DNA of 64,000 nt from Sva-07 sp963741755 (GCA_963741755.1 CAVUJG010000002.1:248001-312000), one strand, 5' to 3'. Positions 1 through 10,279 are shown, counted from the stretch's first letter. Notes: generated by a model not told the origin, from the letters alone. A program made the numbers and translations.

Positions 1-1
1 A

Positions 2-100
2 ACTGCCGTCGATGGTGTCCCGATCACCGAACGCATCGAGAAGTTCACGCTCGACAACGAGATGCCCACCTGCGCACCGCCGCGCGGGTCGGTGGTCTGA
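2..100 (+). CDS. C-terminal end of an unidentified protein (partial)
   Basis: The last 32 codons of a gene that begins before the window, ending in TGA at 98-100. The visible peptide (ending CAPPRGSVV) has a proline/glycine tail and no motif I recognise. It is the only frame here whose stop leaves a normal gap to the next gene, which runs on the opposite strand and converges on it. No function can be given. Confidence 0.5.
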   Translation, partial: TAVDGVPITERIEKFTLDNEMPTCAPPRGSVV

Positions 101-126
101 CGCCGGCGCAACCGACGAGAGATCGG

Positions 127-808
127 CTAGCGCGGCTCGATCGTCTTGATCACCCGGGCGGGCACGCCTGCGGCGACGCTGTAGTCGGGAAGGTGCCCGG
201 TCACCACGCTGTTCGCCCCGACCACGACGTGACGTCCGATCGTTGCGCCTGGGAGCACGACGGTGCCATGGCCGAGCCAGGACCCGTCTCCGATCGACAC
301 CGGGTCGCTCCGGCATCACCTGCTTCGAGATCGGGAGGTTCGGGTCGCTGTAGCCGTGGTTCTGATCGGTGATGTAGACGTGGTGACCGGTCCACACATC
401 GTCGCCGATCACGATCTGGAGGTGTCCGACGATGCCGCTTCCTTTGCCGATCAGGCACCGATCACCCACCGAGATCACCGGATCGCTCACCATCTCCTGG
501 CCCGGCACCATCCCGGCCGACAACGTGATCTGGGGACCGAACATCGTGCCCTCGCCGATGTGGATGTACTGCTCGTTGAAGATCGTGTTCGAGGGGAAAC
601 AGATCACGCTGCGGGCGCCGATTCGCCCGAACCGCTTGCCACGACGAGTGTCCGGCCCGATCGCTCCGAGCTCGATTGCGGTCTCCCACGCTCGGATCAC
701 GCCCTCGCCGACGGCGCGCTTGATGCCGATTCGCACGCGCTGCGCGAACCCCTCGTCGAATGGTGGTCGTTCCAGCACGGCGCCCGACGCTACTGCCGAC
801 ACTCGCAT
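127..808 (-). CDS. Hexapeptide-repeat acyltransferase (frameshifted)
   Basis: Left-handed beta-helix acyltransferase (maltose/galactoside O-acetyltransferase superfamily), which would transfer an acyl group from acyl-CoA to a sugar or similar hydroxyl. Repeated [LIV]-G-x-x-x-x turns are visible: IGEGTMFG, IGKGSGIVG, IGDDVWTGHHVYITD, IGDGSWLGHGTVV, IGRHVVVGANSVV. The end VAAGVPARVIKTIEPR is the classic C-terminus of the family. The likely catalytic histidine is in WTGHHVYITDQNHGY. Start chosen at ATG 808; weak alternatives exist upstream. The frame breaks near 302-304, where a GGG run has one base too many: dropping one G restores MPERPVSIGDGS. Total length is 3n+1, as expected for one insertion. 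About 226 residues if repaired. Confidence 0.75.
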
Positions 809-826
809 CCTTCGTACAGTGGGCGG

Positions 827-1936
827 ATGGCCGCATCGGATCACCTGCCCGAACGCGACGCGGTCCTTCCCGTGGGCTCGATCACGGACGTCGCCGGTGT
901 CCGGGTGGGTCACCACCAGCGAGCGGGGCGAGGGTGGCAGACCGGCACGACGGTCGTGTACGTACCACGGGGTGCGACACCTGGCGTGTCGGTGCGCGGC
1001 GGTGGTCCTGGGACTCGCGAGACCGATGCGCTCCAGCCGGAGAACCTCGTTCAGACGATCCATGCGATCTGCCTCACCGGGGGCAGCGCGTTCGGATTGG
1101 CGGCCGCCGACGGCGTGGTTGCCTGGTTGGAGGAACGGTCGCTCGGCTTTCCCGTCGGTCCCCCGGATGACCTGTTGGGTGTCGTTCCCGTCGTCCCGGC
1201 AGCGGTGATCTTCGATCTCGGTCGCGCCGGACGGTTCGACCATCGCCCGTCCGCCGACTTCGGTCGCCGGGCAATCGCTTCGGCGCGCACCGAGCAGCAG
1301 TCGTGGGGGTCGGTCGGTGCCGGGACCGGAGCGCGGGCAGGTGGACTGCAAGGCGGCGTCGGCACCGCAAGCACCACGGTCGAGATTTCTGGGCCGACCC
1401 CGGTGACCGTGCGGGTGGGCGCTCTCGCCGTCGTCAACGCCAACGGCAGCGCGATCGATCCCGAGACCGCCCTGCCGTGGGCTCCAGACCGCTTCCGACT
1501 CCGATCACCGAACGAACGTGAACGACGCCGGCTCCGGCGCCAACTGACCGGGCAGGCGGCCAGCCTGAACACAACGATCGGGATCGTCGCCACGTCGGCG
1601 GCGCTCTCGAAGACCGAGGCCTCGAAGATGTCCGACGTTGCCCACGACGGGCTTGCACGGGCGATCCGTCCGGCGCACTCGATGTTCGATGGCGACACGA
1701 TCTTCGGACTCGCGACGGGCGAGCACGACATCGGTGACCTTCCGGCCGCCATGCGCTCGACGCCATCGCGTCAGAGTGCCCTCAACCTCATCCTCGCCGC
1801 GGCCGCCGACACGTTCGCAGCCGCGTGCGGTCACGCCGTGCTCACCGCCACGACGCTCGGCGACACACCGGCCTACTTCGACCTCTGCACGTCGGCCCGG
1901 CCGCGCCCCGGGGGTCGAACCGGGTCTGCCCAGTAG
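827..1936 (+). CDS. P1 (DmpA/NylC-like) family peptidase
   Basis: Family P1 N-terminal-nucleophile hydrolase, 369 residues, of the DmpA aminopeptidase / NylC 6-aminohexanoate hydrolase type, which self-cleaves in front of a Thr/Ser. The N-terminal half carries the glycine-rich GGSAFGLAAADGV signature. The probable cleavage site is Asn248/Thr249 in SLNTTIGIVATSAAL, followed by the family block ARAIRPAHSMFDGDTIFGLATG. Start taken at ATG 827, where the conserved VGSITDVAGVRVGH block soon begins. A much longer upstream frame exists but is antisense to the acyltransferase. The pantothenate synthetase gene follows after 9 bp, so the two may be cotranscribed. Substrate unknown. Confidence 0.85.
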   Translation: MAASDHLPERDAVLPVGSITDVAGVRVGHHQRAGRGWQTGTTVVYVPRGATPGVSVRGGGPGTRETDALQPENLVQTIHAICLTGGSAFGLAAADGVVAWLEERSLGFPVGPPDDLLGVVPVVPAAVIFDLGRAGRFDHRPSADFGRRAIASARTEQQSWGSVGAGTGARAGGLQGGVGTASTTVEISGPTPVTVRVGALAVVNANGSAIDPETALPWAPDRFRLRSPNERERRRLRRQLTGQAASLNTTIGIVATSAALSKTEASKMSDVAHDGLARAIRPAHSMFDGDTIFGLATGEHDIGDLPAAMRSTPSRQSALNLILAAAADTFAAACGHAVLTATTLGDTPAYFDLCTSARPRPGGRTGSAQ

Positions 1937-1945
1937 CGTTGCGGC

Positions 1946-2815
1946 GTGGCCACTGTGATCGACAACCCGGCCGACATGCGCGCCTGGGCCGACGCCACTC
2001 GAACGTCGCGGCACACGGTTGCGCTCGTGCCCACGATGGGCGCGCTGCATCGAGGGCACCTCGATTTGTTCGATGCCGCTGCGAGACGCGCCGACGAGGT
2101 CGTCGTGTCGATCTTCGTCAACCCGCTCCAATTCGGTGAGCAGGGTGACTTCCTGCAGTACCCACGACCGCTCGAAGACGACCTGCAGGCCTGCGAGGCT
2201 GCCGGGGTCCACGTCGTGTACGTACCGACGGCCTCGGCCATGTACCCCGACGGATTCGCAACGACGGTGCACGTTGCCGGCCTGACCGACACGATGGAAG
2301 GAATGTCGAGGCCTGGCCACTTCGACGGCGTCGCCACGGTGGTCGCCAAGTTGTTTGCGGCTGTTCGTCCCCACGTCGCAGTGTTCGGCGAGAAGGACTT
2401 CCAGCAACTCGCGATCGTTCGGCGAATGAACGTCGACCTCGACCTGGGCATCGAGATCGTGGGTCACCCGACCATTCGTGAGCTCGACGGCCTCGCGATG
2501 TCGAGTCGAAACCGCCGGCTGAGCGAGGCCCAACGCAGCGCGGCCGTCTGCGTGCCGCTGGCGCTTGCTGCAGGATGCACCGCGGCGGCATCGGGCATGA
2601 CCGACCCGGCCGGGATCATCGTCGCCGTCACGCGAGTCGTCGAGTCGGAGTCCCTCGCCGAACTCGACTACGCGGCCGTCGTCGATGCCGACACGCTGCA
2701 ACCGATCGACGAGTTCGTGGCCGCCCATCGTCGGCCGGGGCGTGTACGACTCGCCATCGCCGCCCGATTCGGCGACGTCCGGCTGATCGACAACGCCGAC
2801 CCGTTCGCGAACTGA
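1946..2815 (+). CDS. panC: Pantothenate synthetase
   Basis: Condenses D-pantoate with beta-alanine using ATP, the last step of pantothenate (vitamin B5, CoA precursor) synthesis in the cytoplasm. A 289-residue protein of normal length. The nucleotidyltransferase HxGH signature is at residues 31-38 (MGALHRGH), the pantoate/ATP-binding FVNPLQF block follows, then FGEKDFQQ. The KMSKS-like loop is LAMSSRNRRLS. GTG start at 1946, 9 bp after the preceding stop. No panB or panD is nearby. The frame is uninterrupted. Confidence 0.95.
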   Translation: MATVIDNPADMRAWADATRTSRHTVALVPTMGALHRGHLDLFDAAARRADEVVVSIFVNPLQFGEQGDFLQYPRPLEDDLQACEAAGVHVVYVPTASAMYPDGFATTVHVAGLTDTMEGMSRPGHFDGVATVVAKLFAAVRPHVAVFGEKDFQQLAIVRRMNVDLDLGIEIVGHPTIRELDGLAMSSRNRRLSEAQRSAAVCVPLALAAGCTAAASGMTDPAGIIVAVTRVVESESLAELDYAAVVDADTLQPIDEFVAAHRRPGRVRLAIAARFGDVRLIDNADPFAN

Positions 2816-2828
2816 ACGGGCGGCACCA

Positions 2829-3606
2829 TCACTGGAGCCTGTCGGCGACCCCGCTCAGGACGATCAGCAACACCGCCCCGTTGAACAGCGCGTGGGCAAC
2901 GATCGACGGGCCGATCCGCCCGAGGAGTGCGACGGCGACACCAAAGGCGATGCCGACGCCCGACAGGACGAGCACGAGTCCCACGTTTCCGACACCGCGC
3001 ACCGGGTCGAGGTGGGCAACACCGAACAGCAGACCCTGGACGATCACGACCATCACGATCGGCATCCGGCTCCGCAGTCCGCGCATCACGACACCGCGAA
3101 ACACCATCTCCTCGACGATCGGGGCGGCGATCACGGCCGTGATCACGAGCGACACCACGTAGGTCCGGTCGGCACTGATCTCGTCGAGGCCTTCGGTGTT
3201 GCCCACCAACGGAAGCCCGAGAGCGACGACGATCGCTCCGACGACCACCTGCGCCGCGATCGCTCCGAGCCAGATCACCGGACCCCAGCCGAGGTCGGCA
3301 AATCGTGGCGTGAACCCGATGTCGGGACCCAGTTGCCCGGTCCCCCAGCGCCGACTCGCATGTCGACACCACCACAGTGACGGGCCGTAGCCGATCGCAG
3401 CGAGCATGGCGACGTAGACGGCGACCGGCCAGCCGAGATCCACGACGGCATCGAGCGCGTACTTGGAAACCAGCAAGGACGCGCTCGAGCACGCCGATTG
3501 CGCCGAGGGCCGCAACCAGGGGCATCGTCGTCGATGTCCCGATCGAGCTGGATCTCGCCGCGGTGACAGCAGTCCCAGGAATCGGCGGCGGCAGTGGGGG
3601 GCTCAT
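2829..3606 (-). CDS. CPBP/CAAX-type membrane metalloprotease (frameshift near N-terminus)
   Basis: Polytopic membrane protease of the CPBP (abortive-infection/CAAX protease) family. Motif 1 is EEMVFRG (EExxxR), motif 2 the histidine in FGVAHLDP, motif 3 HALFNG; hydrophobic helices lie between them. A proline-rich N-terminus (MSPPLPPPIPG) and the first half of TM1 are in one frame and the rest in another. The switch lies around 3475-3490 and fits one extra base. An uninterrupted but shorter version would start at 3515 and lose part of TM1. It converges on panC with only 13 bp between stops. Confidence 0.75.
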
Positions 3607-3749
3607 CGTGGTCCGATTCTCGTCAAGGAATTCTCAAGATCTGTTCGCGAATTCGGAAATACCGCTTGAGAAAGTACCGCCATCGTCCGATGGAGCTGGG
3701 AACCCGAATCGACGACCCCGTCGACGCCGAGCCAATGGAAGCCCTCCGC

Positions 3750-5825
3750 ATGACATCGACTCTCCCCTCCAACCACCGCCCGACACGGGGCTTCGCACGT
3801 CGCTGGATCACCACAGTGCTCGGCCTCGCCGCGATCGGAGCGGCCCTCGTGGTCGCGGGACCGATCAGCACGGCGACCGCCGCGGGGCCTGCGGCCGATG
3901 ACTGGTTGGGCATCGTGAACGTCTATCGCACGCAGTCGGGTCTTGCGCCGATTGCCAACAATCCGGCGTGGTCGAGCGGCGCCCAGAACCACTCGTGTTG
4001 GATGCTGCTCAACGGCATCGCCCACGACGAGACACCAGGAACGCCCGGCTACACCGCCGACGGCGATCAGGCGGGCAACAGCGGCAACGTTGCCGTCTCC
4101 AGCAACTCAGCGGCGACGGCCCGCAGCCACATCGACCTGTGGATGTCCGGACCATTTCACGCGATCGGACTCCTGCGACCGTCGTTGCAGCAGGCTGCGT
4201 ACGGGATGTGCGCAAGCCCGCCCAATCCGACCAATACCCAGTGGAAATCGGCCGCAACGCTCGACGTCGTGCGGGGCAACACCTGGGGCGCACCCAAGCC
4301 GGCGAGCCCGGTCGTGTTCCCCGGCAACGGAGCGACCACCAGCCTCACGCGCTTCGTCGCCGAGTCACCCGACCCGCGGACCTTCTGTGGCTGGGGAGGC
4401 CAACGCGTCGGGCTCCCCTTGATCGCACTGATGCCGTCGAACGTCACGTCTGCGTCGGCGACGCTGTCGGGGCCTGCAGGTCCGGTCCCCACCTGCGTGC
4501 TCCACAAGGACAACACCTCCGGTACCGCAAGCGCGATCCTGGGCGGCGACAACGCCGTCGTCGTCGTCCCCGCCACGCCGCTGACCACGGGCACCTACAC
4601 GGTGTCGGTCGTCTCGAATGGTGGCACCGCAAACTGGAGCTTCAACGTCGACCCGACGGCCGCACTCGCGCCGACTCCGGTCGCTCCACCGGCGCCGCCT
4701 GGCCGACGCCGCTGCCCTGACGTCAACCATGCCGTTCCAGCCGGTGACGCCGTTCCGATTCGCTGACTCTCGCCACAACATCGGGCGTCGGTCGGCTCCC
4801 CGCCAACCAGCAGGTCCGCATCACGATCGCCGGTCGATCGGGCATTCCAGCCGACGCCACAGCGATCAGCGCCAACTTCACCGGCGTCGGCGCACCGGCG
4901 GCCGGGTACCTCACCGCGTCGAACTGCGCCGAGGTCAACCCGCAGTTCTCGACACTCAACTTCGACGCTAATGACGGCGTCCCCAACCAGGCGATCATCC
5001 CGTTGGACCGCGGCGACCTCTGCCTGTTCTCGAGCGAGCCGCACCGACATCGTGATCGACATCAACGGCTACGTGTCACCGAACTCCACGCAGGTGTTCA
5101 TCCCGTGGCCCCCCAGCGCCTCTTCGACTCTCGGCCCTCCGGACAGAAGCTCCGAGCCGGCCAGGTGCTCCGGGTTTCGGTAGCGGGCGGCGCAAGCCCT
5201 GCTCCGAGCGAGGCGGTCGCCGTCGCACTGAACCTGACCGGTGTCGACCCCGACGAGACCGGCTGGATCCGCGGCGTTCCCGTGCGACGTCGCCGAGCCC
5301 TCCGTGTCGTCGCTCAACCCGCGGGTCGGGCAAGCACGAGCCAATTCGGCGATCGTGCCAACCGCGGCCGATGGAACGATCTGCCTGACGAGCAATGTGA
5401 ACTCAGACGTGATCATCGACATCACGGGGTGGTTCGGCGCCCAGGGCGGCCAGCTGTTCGTCCCGATCAGCCCGATCCGACTCGCCGACACCCGCCAGGC
5501 GCATCCCACGCTGAATGGCGGGGCGGGCCCCGTGATGCTGACCCCCGATCGGGAGCTGCGTATCCAGGTTGCCGGTGCCCGCGGTATCAGTTCGGATGTT
5601 CGAGCAGCGACACTGAACATCATCGCCGCCGGAGCCAGTGTCCCCGGCTACCTCGTCGTGGTGCCGTGCGGGCAACCGTCGAATGTCTCGAACGTGAACT
5701 TCAGCGGTGACTCCGGGGCCGTCGCCAACGGGGCCAATGTGAAACTCGACGGGTCGGGTTCGGTCTGCGTCACCACCAGCGCTACCACCCACGTGATCGT
5801 CGACATCACCGGCGTCTGGAAGTGA
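3750..5825 (+). CDS. Secreted CAP/SCP-domain protein with C-terminal beta-rich repeats (several frameshifts)
   Basis: Exported protein, about 690 residues if repaired. Signal peptide: basic N-terminus, hydrophobic LGLAAIGAALVVAG, AxA-type cleavage near ATAAG. The CAP (SCP/PR1) domain follows (DDWLGIVNVYRTQSGL; NHSCWMLLNGIAHDE; AYGMC), then an Ig-like segment and a Pro/Ala linker. Two or more copies of a roughly 120-residue beta-rich unit follow, each opening like 'RLFDSRPSG' or 'RLADTRQ', passing through 'AVALNLTGV', and ending 'THVIVDITGVW'. The frame changes near 4710, 4774, 5045, 5110 and 5275. Four are single-base gains; the one at the C6 run 5108-5113 looks like a lost C. Net length stays 3n. 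Coding quality persists across each break. ATG 3735 is an alternative start. Confidence 0.7.
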
Positions 5826-5835
5826 GCACCTCTCG

Positions 5836-7354
5836 TCAACGGTGAAGCGAGTGGTCGTCCACTGTCGCTCGATGACGGATGGTGTGAACGCTGTCGCCTG
5901 ACAGGATCGCTCCACGGCCGAGCATCCGGCCGAACTGCCAGTTCGACAGCCCGAGCTCGGGTGCATTCAGGGCGTACTGACCATCGACCCAGCGGGTGAA
6001 CCCGTTGCCGACGAATGGAGCGTCGACGGATGCCCAGAATCGATCGAGTTCCGCCGCGTCGTCGGTGACGATCGATGCGACAAACCGTGGGCTGTACCGA
6101 TTGCACAGTTCGACGGCATCGTCGACCGAGTCGACCACGACGAGTGTGATCTCGGGTGACTGCTCCCACTCCCATTCGATCGGCGAGATCATCCTCGGCC
6201 AGCACCGACGCTGCGGGTTCGTCAGATGTTCCACCGGCCCGGCTGATCGGGACGATCCGACCGAAGCGCTCGGCTGGAACAGCCGCTTCGCTCCCGGCGA
6301 CCACATGCAGACGCCCGAGAGCGCCACGTTCGGATGCCGCCTGGTCGAGCGCATCGAGCACGACAGGAACCAGTTCGGCGGCGCGATCACGCACGACGAC
6401 CACGACGTTGAGTGTGTTGCACACCTTGCGATCGAGCGAGTGGCGCACGCTCTGCGACAGGGTCGCCGCTGCCGCAGCGTGCCCTGCGACCATCCAGGCG
6501 CCGCCGGTCCCGTGCAGGCTGACGGGCGTACCGGACTGCGAGGCGACCGCCCCGAGTTCGGCGACGGCAGCTCCCGATCCGCGGGCGACTGCGAGCGCTA
6601 TCCCTCGATCAGAGAACAACGCATGGCCGGCAGCGTGCGTCGGCGAGTCGACGAGACGCACTGCGCCTTGCGGCAATCCAGCGTCTCGCAGCGCTGGCGT
6701 GAGGGCGTGCTCGACGATCGCTCGAGCCGTCGCCAGCGCGTCGGAGCCGATCCGGAACACGACCGTATTGCCCGTGCGAACCACCCCGCACGCATCAGCG
6801 AACACGTTGGGGCGACCCTCGAACACGAATCCGACGACACCCAGCGGCGCCCGACGCGCCTCGACCGACCAGGCACCATGATCGATGCGGTCGACGATGC
6901 CGTCGCGGCGGCTCGACGAGTCGCGCCAACCGCGTAGGCCGCGGACCATGTCCGAGCGCATCCGCTCGTCGAGCACGAGTCGCGTCGTCGAGCGACCTCT
7001 CGACGCCGCCGACGAGACATCGGCGGCATTCGCCTCGGCGACCGGCGCGAATCGCTCGTCGTCGTCGAGGAATTCGGCAAAACGATCGAAGAAGTCGGTG
7101 ATCTGGTCGTCGGTGACCGTTGCCAGGTCGGCGAAGGCGCGGCGAGCGTCGGCGACCGTGTCGGCGACCAGCTTGTTGACCGAAGCGGGGATCAGCAGCA
7201 GTGCGCCGGTCGACTGCACGACGATGAGGCGGTCTCCGGGGGTGAAACGTTCAGCGAGTTCGTTCGACACGACGGCCACACGATCGGCGCCGAACGGGAT
7301 CTCCTGGCCCTCGGTGAGACGGTTGAGCGCTCGTACCCGGGGCTGCGACGACAC
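5836..7354 (-). CDS. Glutamate-5-semialdehyde dehydrogenase-like (ProA family), one frameshift
   Basis: Aldehyde-dehydrogenase-fold enzyme related to gamma-glutamyl phosphate reductase (proline synthesis, NADPH). Visible blocks: APLGVVGFVFEGRPNV (ProA: EARPNV), GNTVVFRIGSDAL, and the catalytic cysteine in RKVCNTLN. About 80 residues precede the usual ProA start and do not match it. The sequence is divergent, so a paralogue with another acyl-phosphate substrate is possible; no proB is nearby. Frame changes near 6187, where deleting one C from CTCGCCGATCG restores AEDD-IEWEWEQSPEITL. Start taken at GTG 7354; GTG 7384 would overlap the divergent start of the next gene. Confidence 0.7.
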
Positions 7355-7371
7355 GGCGTTAGCGTAGGCAC

Positions 7372-8046
7372 GTGTCGACGTCACCGCTCTACTTCCGTCA
7401 GCTGCTGTCCGGGCGAGATTTCGCCGTTGGCGATCCGCTCGCCTCCCAGATGGTGAACTTCGTCTACGCGGTCGGCGACCGCCGCACCGGTGAGTGCGTG
7501 CTCGTCGACCCGGCCTATGCCGTGAAGGAACTGGTCGACCTCGTCGGCGCCGACGGAATGACCGTCACCGGCGCACTCGCAACGCACTACCACCCCGATC
7601 ACGTCGGCGGATCGATGATGGGACATTCGATCGAGGGCATCGCCGAGCTGCTCGACCACGTCGATTGTCCGATCCACGTGCAGCACGACGAAGTCGAGTG
7701 GGTGACCAAGACGACCAACGTCACCACCGACCATCTCGTCGGCCACGACTCGGGCGATGTGCTCAGCGTCGGCGGCATCGAGATCTCGTTGGTGCACACG
7801 CCTGGTCACACGCCTGGCAGCCAGTGCTTCTTCGTCGACGACCGTCTCATCGCCGGCGACACGCTGTTCCTGGAGGGATGCGGACGAACCGATCTCCCTG
7901 GTTCCGACCCGGTCAAGATGTTCGAGAGCCTCCGCCGTCTCGCCGAGGTTCCGGACAGCACGATCCTGTTCCCCGGCCACCGCTACTCGATCGCGAGCAG
8001 CGCCACCATGGACGTCGTCAAGGAGACCAACTTCGTCTTCCAATGA
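7372..8046 (+). CDS. MBL-fold metallo-hydrolase (glyoxalase II-like)
   Basis: 224-residue metallo-beta-lactamase-fold hydrolase. The HxHxDH metal motif is THYHPDH, then HTPGHTPGSQCFF (third His), GDTLFLEGCGRTDLPG (bridging Asp) and FPGHRY (last His). This order and the GCGRTD block resemble glyoxalase II and persulfide dioxygenase proteins more than lactamases. GTG start 7372, divergent from the ProA-like gene with about 17 bp between starts, so the two share a very compact promoter region. Frame intact. Confidence 0.85.
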   Translation: MSTSPLYFRQLLSGRDFAVGDPLASQMVNFVYAVGDRRTGECVLVDPAYAVKELVDLVGADGMTVTGALATHYHPDHVGGSMMGHSIEGIAELLDHVDCPIHVQHDEVEWVTKTTNVTTDHLVGHDSGDVLSVGGIEISLVHTPGHTPGSQCFFVDDRLIAGDTLFLEGCGRTDLPGSDPVKMFESLRRLAEVPDSTILFPGHRYSIASSATMDVVKETNFVFQ

Positions 8047-8057
8047 CCCTCCAGCAC

Positions 8058-8110
8058 CCGAAATTCGGAGCCAACGTCGCGCTCAGCGCGATCCGGGCTC
8101 CGAATTTCGG
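8058..8110. repeat. Nested intergenic palindrome
   Basis: Perfect 15-bp inverted repeat: left arm CCGAAATTCGGAGCC (8058-8072), right arm its exact complement (8096-8110), with a 23-nt loop. Each arm contains an 11-bp palindrome of its own (CCGAAATTCGG / CCGAATTTCGG). It lies between convergent gene ends (MBL hydrolase plus, LysM lipoprotein minus), so a bidirectional terminator is possible, but there is no T tract. Confidence 0.7.
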
Positions 8111-8126
8111 AAGAGCGCGGGGAACG

Positions 8127-8780
8127 TCAGCAGTCGGCTTTGGCGGGGATCGCGATCTCGAGACCGACGTAGAACGCGCCGTACCCGGAGGTGTTCACAT
8201 TGGCAGCGTTCAACGCGTCGACCGTGACATCGAACTTCGATGCGACCTTGCCGGGGTAGTCACCGTCGACGAGCGTGTAGGTGCCCTGCGAACAGTTGTC
8301 GCCGGCATCCGGGATGGTCTCGGCGGGAGTTGCCTCGGTGTCGGTCGCTGTGGCCGTGCCGCTGTCGGAGGTGGCGGTCACTGCGGTCACGGACTTGCCG
8401 CCCGGCGGAATCAGGATGACCGTGCCGGGAAACGGGAACTGGCTCGGATCGGTCCACTCGTTGACGCCGAGCAGATCCTCGAGCGTGACTCCGAACCGAG
8501 TGACCAACACGTAGGGCGCGTCACCCGACTGCACCGTGTACTCCTGGGTACCTTCGACGATCGCGTCGGGGTCGCCAGCTGCCAGCGTGTCGGCGGGCGG
8601 TTCGGTCGTGGCCGGTGGGCGCACGACGAAGGCGGTGGACGCAGCGCTGAGATCGAGGGTCGACTGGGTCGCACCCGACTCGCTGCCGCCACACGACGAC
8701 AGGACGACGGCACCGATCAGCGCGGGACCGATGAGCGCGCCGAGGCGGCGTACACCGGTCGAAGAACGAAACAATTGCAT
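8127..8780 (-). CDS. LysM-domain lipoprotein
   Basis: 217-residue exported protein. N-terminal signal with lipobox LSSC (AVVLSSCGGS), so probably lipid-anchored to the outer face of the membrane. A Thr/Pro-rich linker is followed by two LysM modules: YTVQSGDAPYVLVTRFGVTLEDLLGVN with closing VILIPPGG, and YTLVDGDYPGKVASKFDVTVDALNAAN with closing LEIAIPA. LysM binds N-acetylglucosamine polymers, so a peptidoglycan-binding role is likely. Start ATG 8780; it sits 48 bp downstream of gltD and may be read from the same transcript, without obvious functional link. Confidence 0.85.
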   Translation of the reverse strand: MQLFRSSTGVRRLGALIGPALIGAVVLSSCGGSESGATQSTLDLSAASTAFVVRPPATTEPPADTLAAGDPDAIVEGTQEYTVQSGDAPYVLVTRFGVTLEDLLGVNEWTDPSQFPFPGTVILIPPGGKSVTAVTATSDSGTATATDTEATPAETIPDAGDNCSQGTYTLVDGDYPGKVASKFDVTVDALNAANVNTSGYGAFYVGLEIAIPAKADC

Positions 8781-8827
8781 GCGGAACAGCGTACGCCGTT
8801 GCGGACGACCGATGTCGTCAGCCCCGG

Positions 8828-10279
8828 TTACACGAGGGGACGGTCGGTGGGCTTGACCGGCGATGGCAGGCGCGTCTCCCCCATCAGGTAGGCGTCGACG
8901 CCGGCAGCGCACGCACGACCCTCGGCGATCGCCCACACGATCAGGCTCTGGCCCCGACCCATGTCGCCGGCGACGAACAGCCCGTGCTGATTGGTCATGT
9001 ACCGGCCGTCGCGGGCGACGTTGCCCCGCGCGTCGTACTCGACCTCCAAGGACTCGAGCCACGAACCTTTCTCGGGCCCGACGAACCCGAGCGCGAGGAA
9101 CACGAAATCGGCCGGGATCTCGTGGTCGGTGCCTTCGACCTTCACGAACGCCCCGTCGAGGAGCTCGACCTCGTGGAGACGAAGGGCACGAACGCGCCCG
9201 TCGCCGTCGTCGAGGAACTGCTCGGTGTTCACGCTGAACAGCCGCTCACCACCCTCCTCGTGCGCGGACGTGACCTTGTAGGTCATCGCGAACTGCGGCC
9301 ACGGGTTGTTGGTGCCGCGTAGCTCCGGCGGCTTCGGGAGGATCTCGAGCTGCGTCACCGACGCTGCGCCCTGGCGATGTGCGGTACCGAGGCAGTCGGC
9401 GCCGGTGTCGCCCCCTCCGATGATCACCACGTGCTTGCCCGCCACGTCGATCGGCGACTGCTCGATGTCACCGAACTGCACACGGTTCGCGTACGGCAGG
9501 TACTCCATTGCCTGATGGATCCCGTCGAGCTCCCGGCCCGGAATCGGCAGATCACGCCACGCCGTGGCACCGCACGCCAGCACGACGGCGTCGTGCGACG
9601 CGCGCAGCACCTCGATGTCGACGTTCTCTCCGACCACCGCATTGGTGCGGAACTCGGTGCCCTCGGCTTCCATCTGCTCGATGCGTCGATCGATGTGACG
9701 CTTCTCCATCTTGAACTCCGGGATGCCGTAGCGCAGCAGCCCACCGATGCGGTCAGCGCGCTCGAGCACCACGACGTCGTGGCCGGCGCGGGTGAGCTGT
9801 TGGGCAACGGCGAGACCCGCAGGCCCCGAGCCGATGACGGCGACGCGCTTGCCGGTGCGGACCGCAGGCACGTGCGGCGTGACCCATCCTTCGTCCCATG
9901 CCCGATCGATGATCTCGACCTCGACCTGTTTGATCGCAACGGGGTTCTGGTTGATCCCGAGCACGCAGGCGGATTCGCACGGAGCGGGACACAGCCTCCC
10001 GGTGAACTCCGGGAAGTTGTTCGTTGCGTGGAGCCGCTCGATCGCGTCCTGCCAGTGGTCGCGGTAGACGAGATCGTTCCAATCAGGGATCAGGTTGCCG
10101 AGCGGGCAGCCGTTGTTGCAGAACGGGATCCCGCAGTCCATGCACCGGCCGGCCTGGTGCTGGAGGTCGTCTTCGGGAAACTCCTCGTACACCTCCTTCC
10201 AGTCGCGCAAACGAACCGGAACCGGGCGCCGTGTCGGCGTCTCGCGATCCCACTTGAGAAACCCGGTCGGCTCACCCAT
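8828..10279 (-). CDS. gltD: Glutamate synthase small (beta) subunit
   Basis: NADPH-dependent FAD subunit of glutamate synthase, passing electrons to GltB for glutamine + 2-oxoglutarate -> 2 glutamate. 483 residues, normal length, uninterrupted. The N-terminal cluster-binding cysteines are CMDCGIPFCNNGCPLGN and CPAPCESAC. FAD site VIGSGPAGLAVAQQL, NADPH site VIIGGGDTGADCLG, C-terminal FAD block GLFVAGDMGRGQSLIVWAI. A strong Shine-Dalgarno GAGGAGGA lies just before ATG 10279. It follows gltB on the same strand after 96 bp: a gltB-gltD operon. Confidence 0.97.
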   Translation of the reverse strand: MGEPTGFLKWDRETPTRRPVPVRLRDWKEVYEEFPEDDLQHQAGRCMDCGIPFCNNGCPLGNLIPDWNDLVYRDHWQDAIERLHATNNFPEFTGRLCPAPCESACVLGINQNPVAIKQVEVEIIDRAWDEGWVTPHVPAVRTGKRVAVIGSGPAGLAVAQQLTRAGHDVVVLERADRIGGLLRYGIPEFKMEKRHIDRRIEQMEAEGTEFRTNAVVGENVDIEVLRASHDAVVLACGATAWRDLPIPGRELDGIHQAMEYLPYANRVQFGDIEQSPIDVAGKHVVIIGGGDTGADCLGTAHRQGAASVTQLEILPKPPELRGTNNPWPQFAMTYKVTSAHEEGGERLFSVNTEQFLDDGDGRVRALRLHEVELLDGAFVKVEGTDHEIPADFVFLALGFVGPEKGSWLESLEVEYDARGNVARDGRYMTNQHGLFVAGDMGRGQSLIVWAIAEGRACAAGVDAYLMGETRLPSPVKPTDRPLV

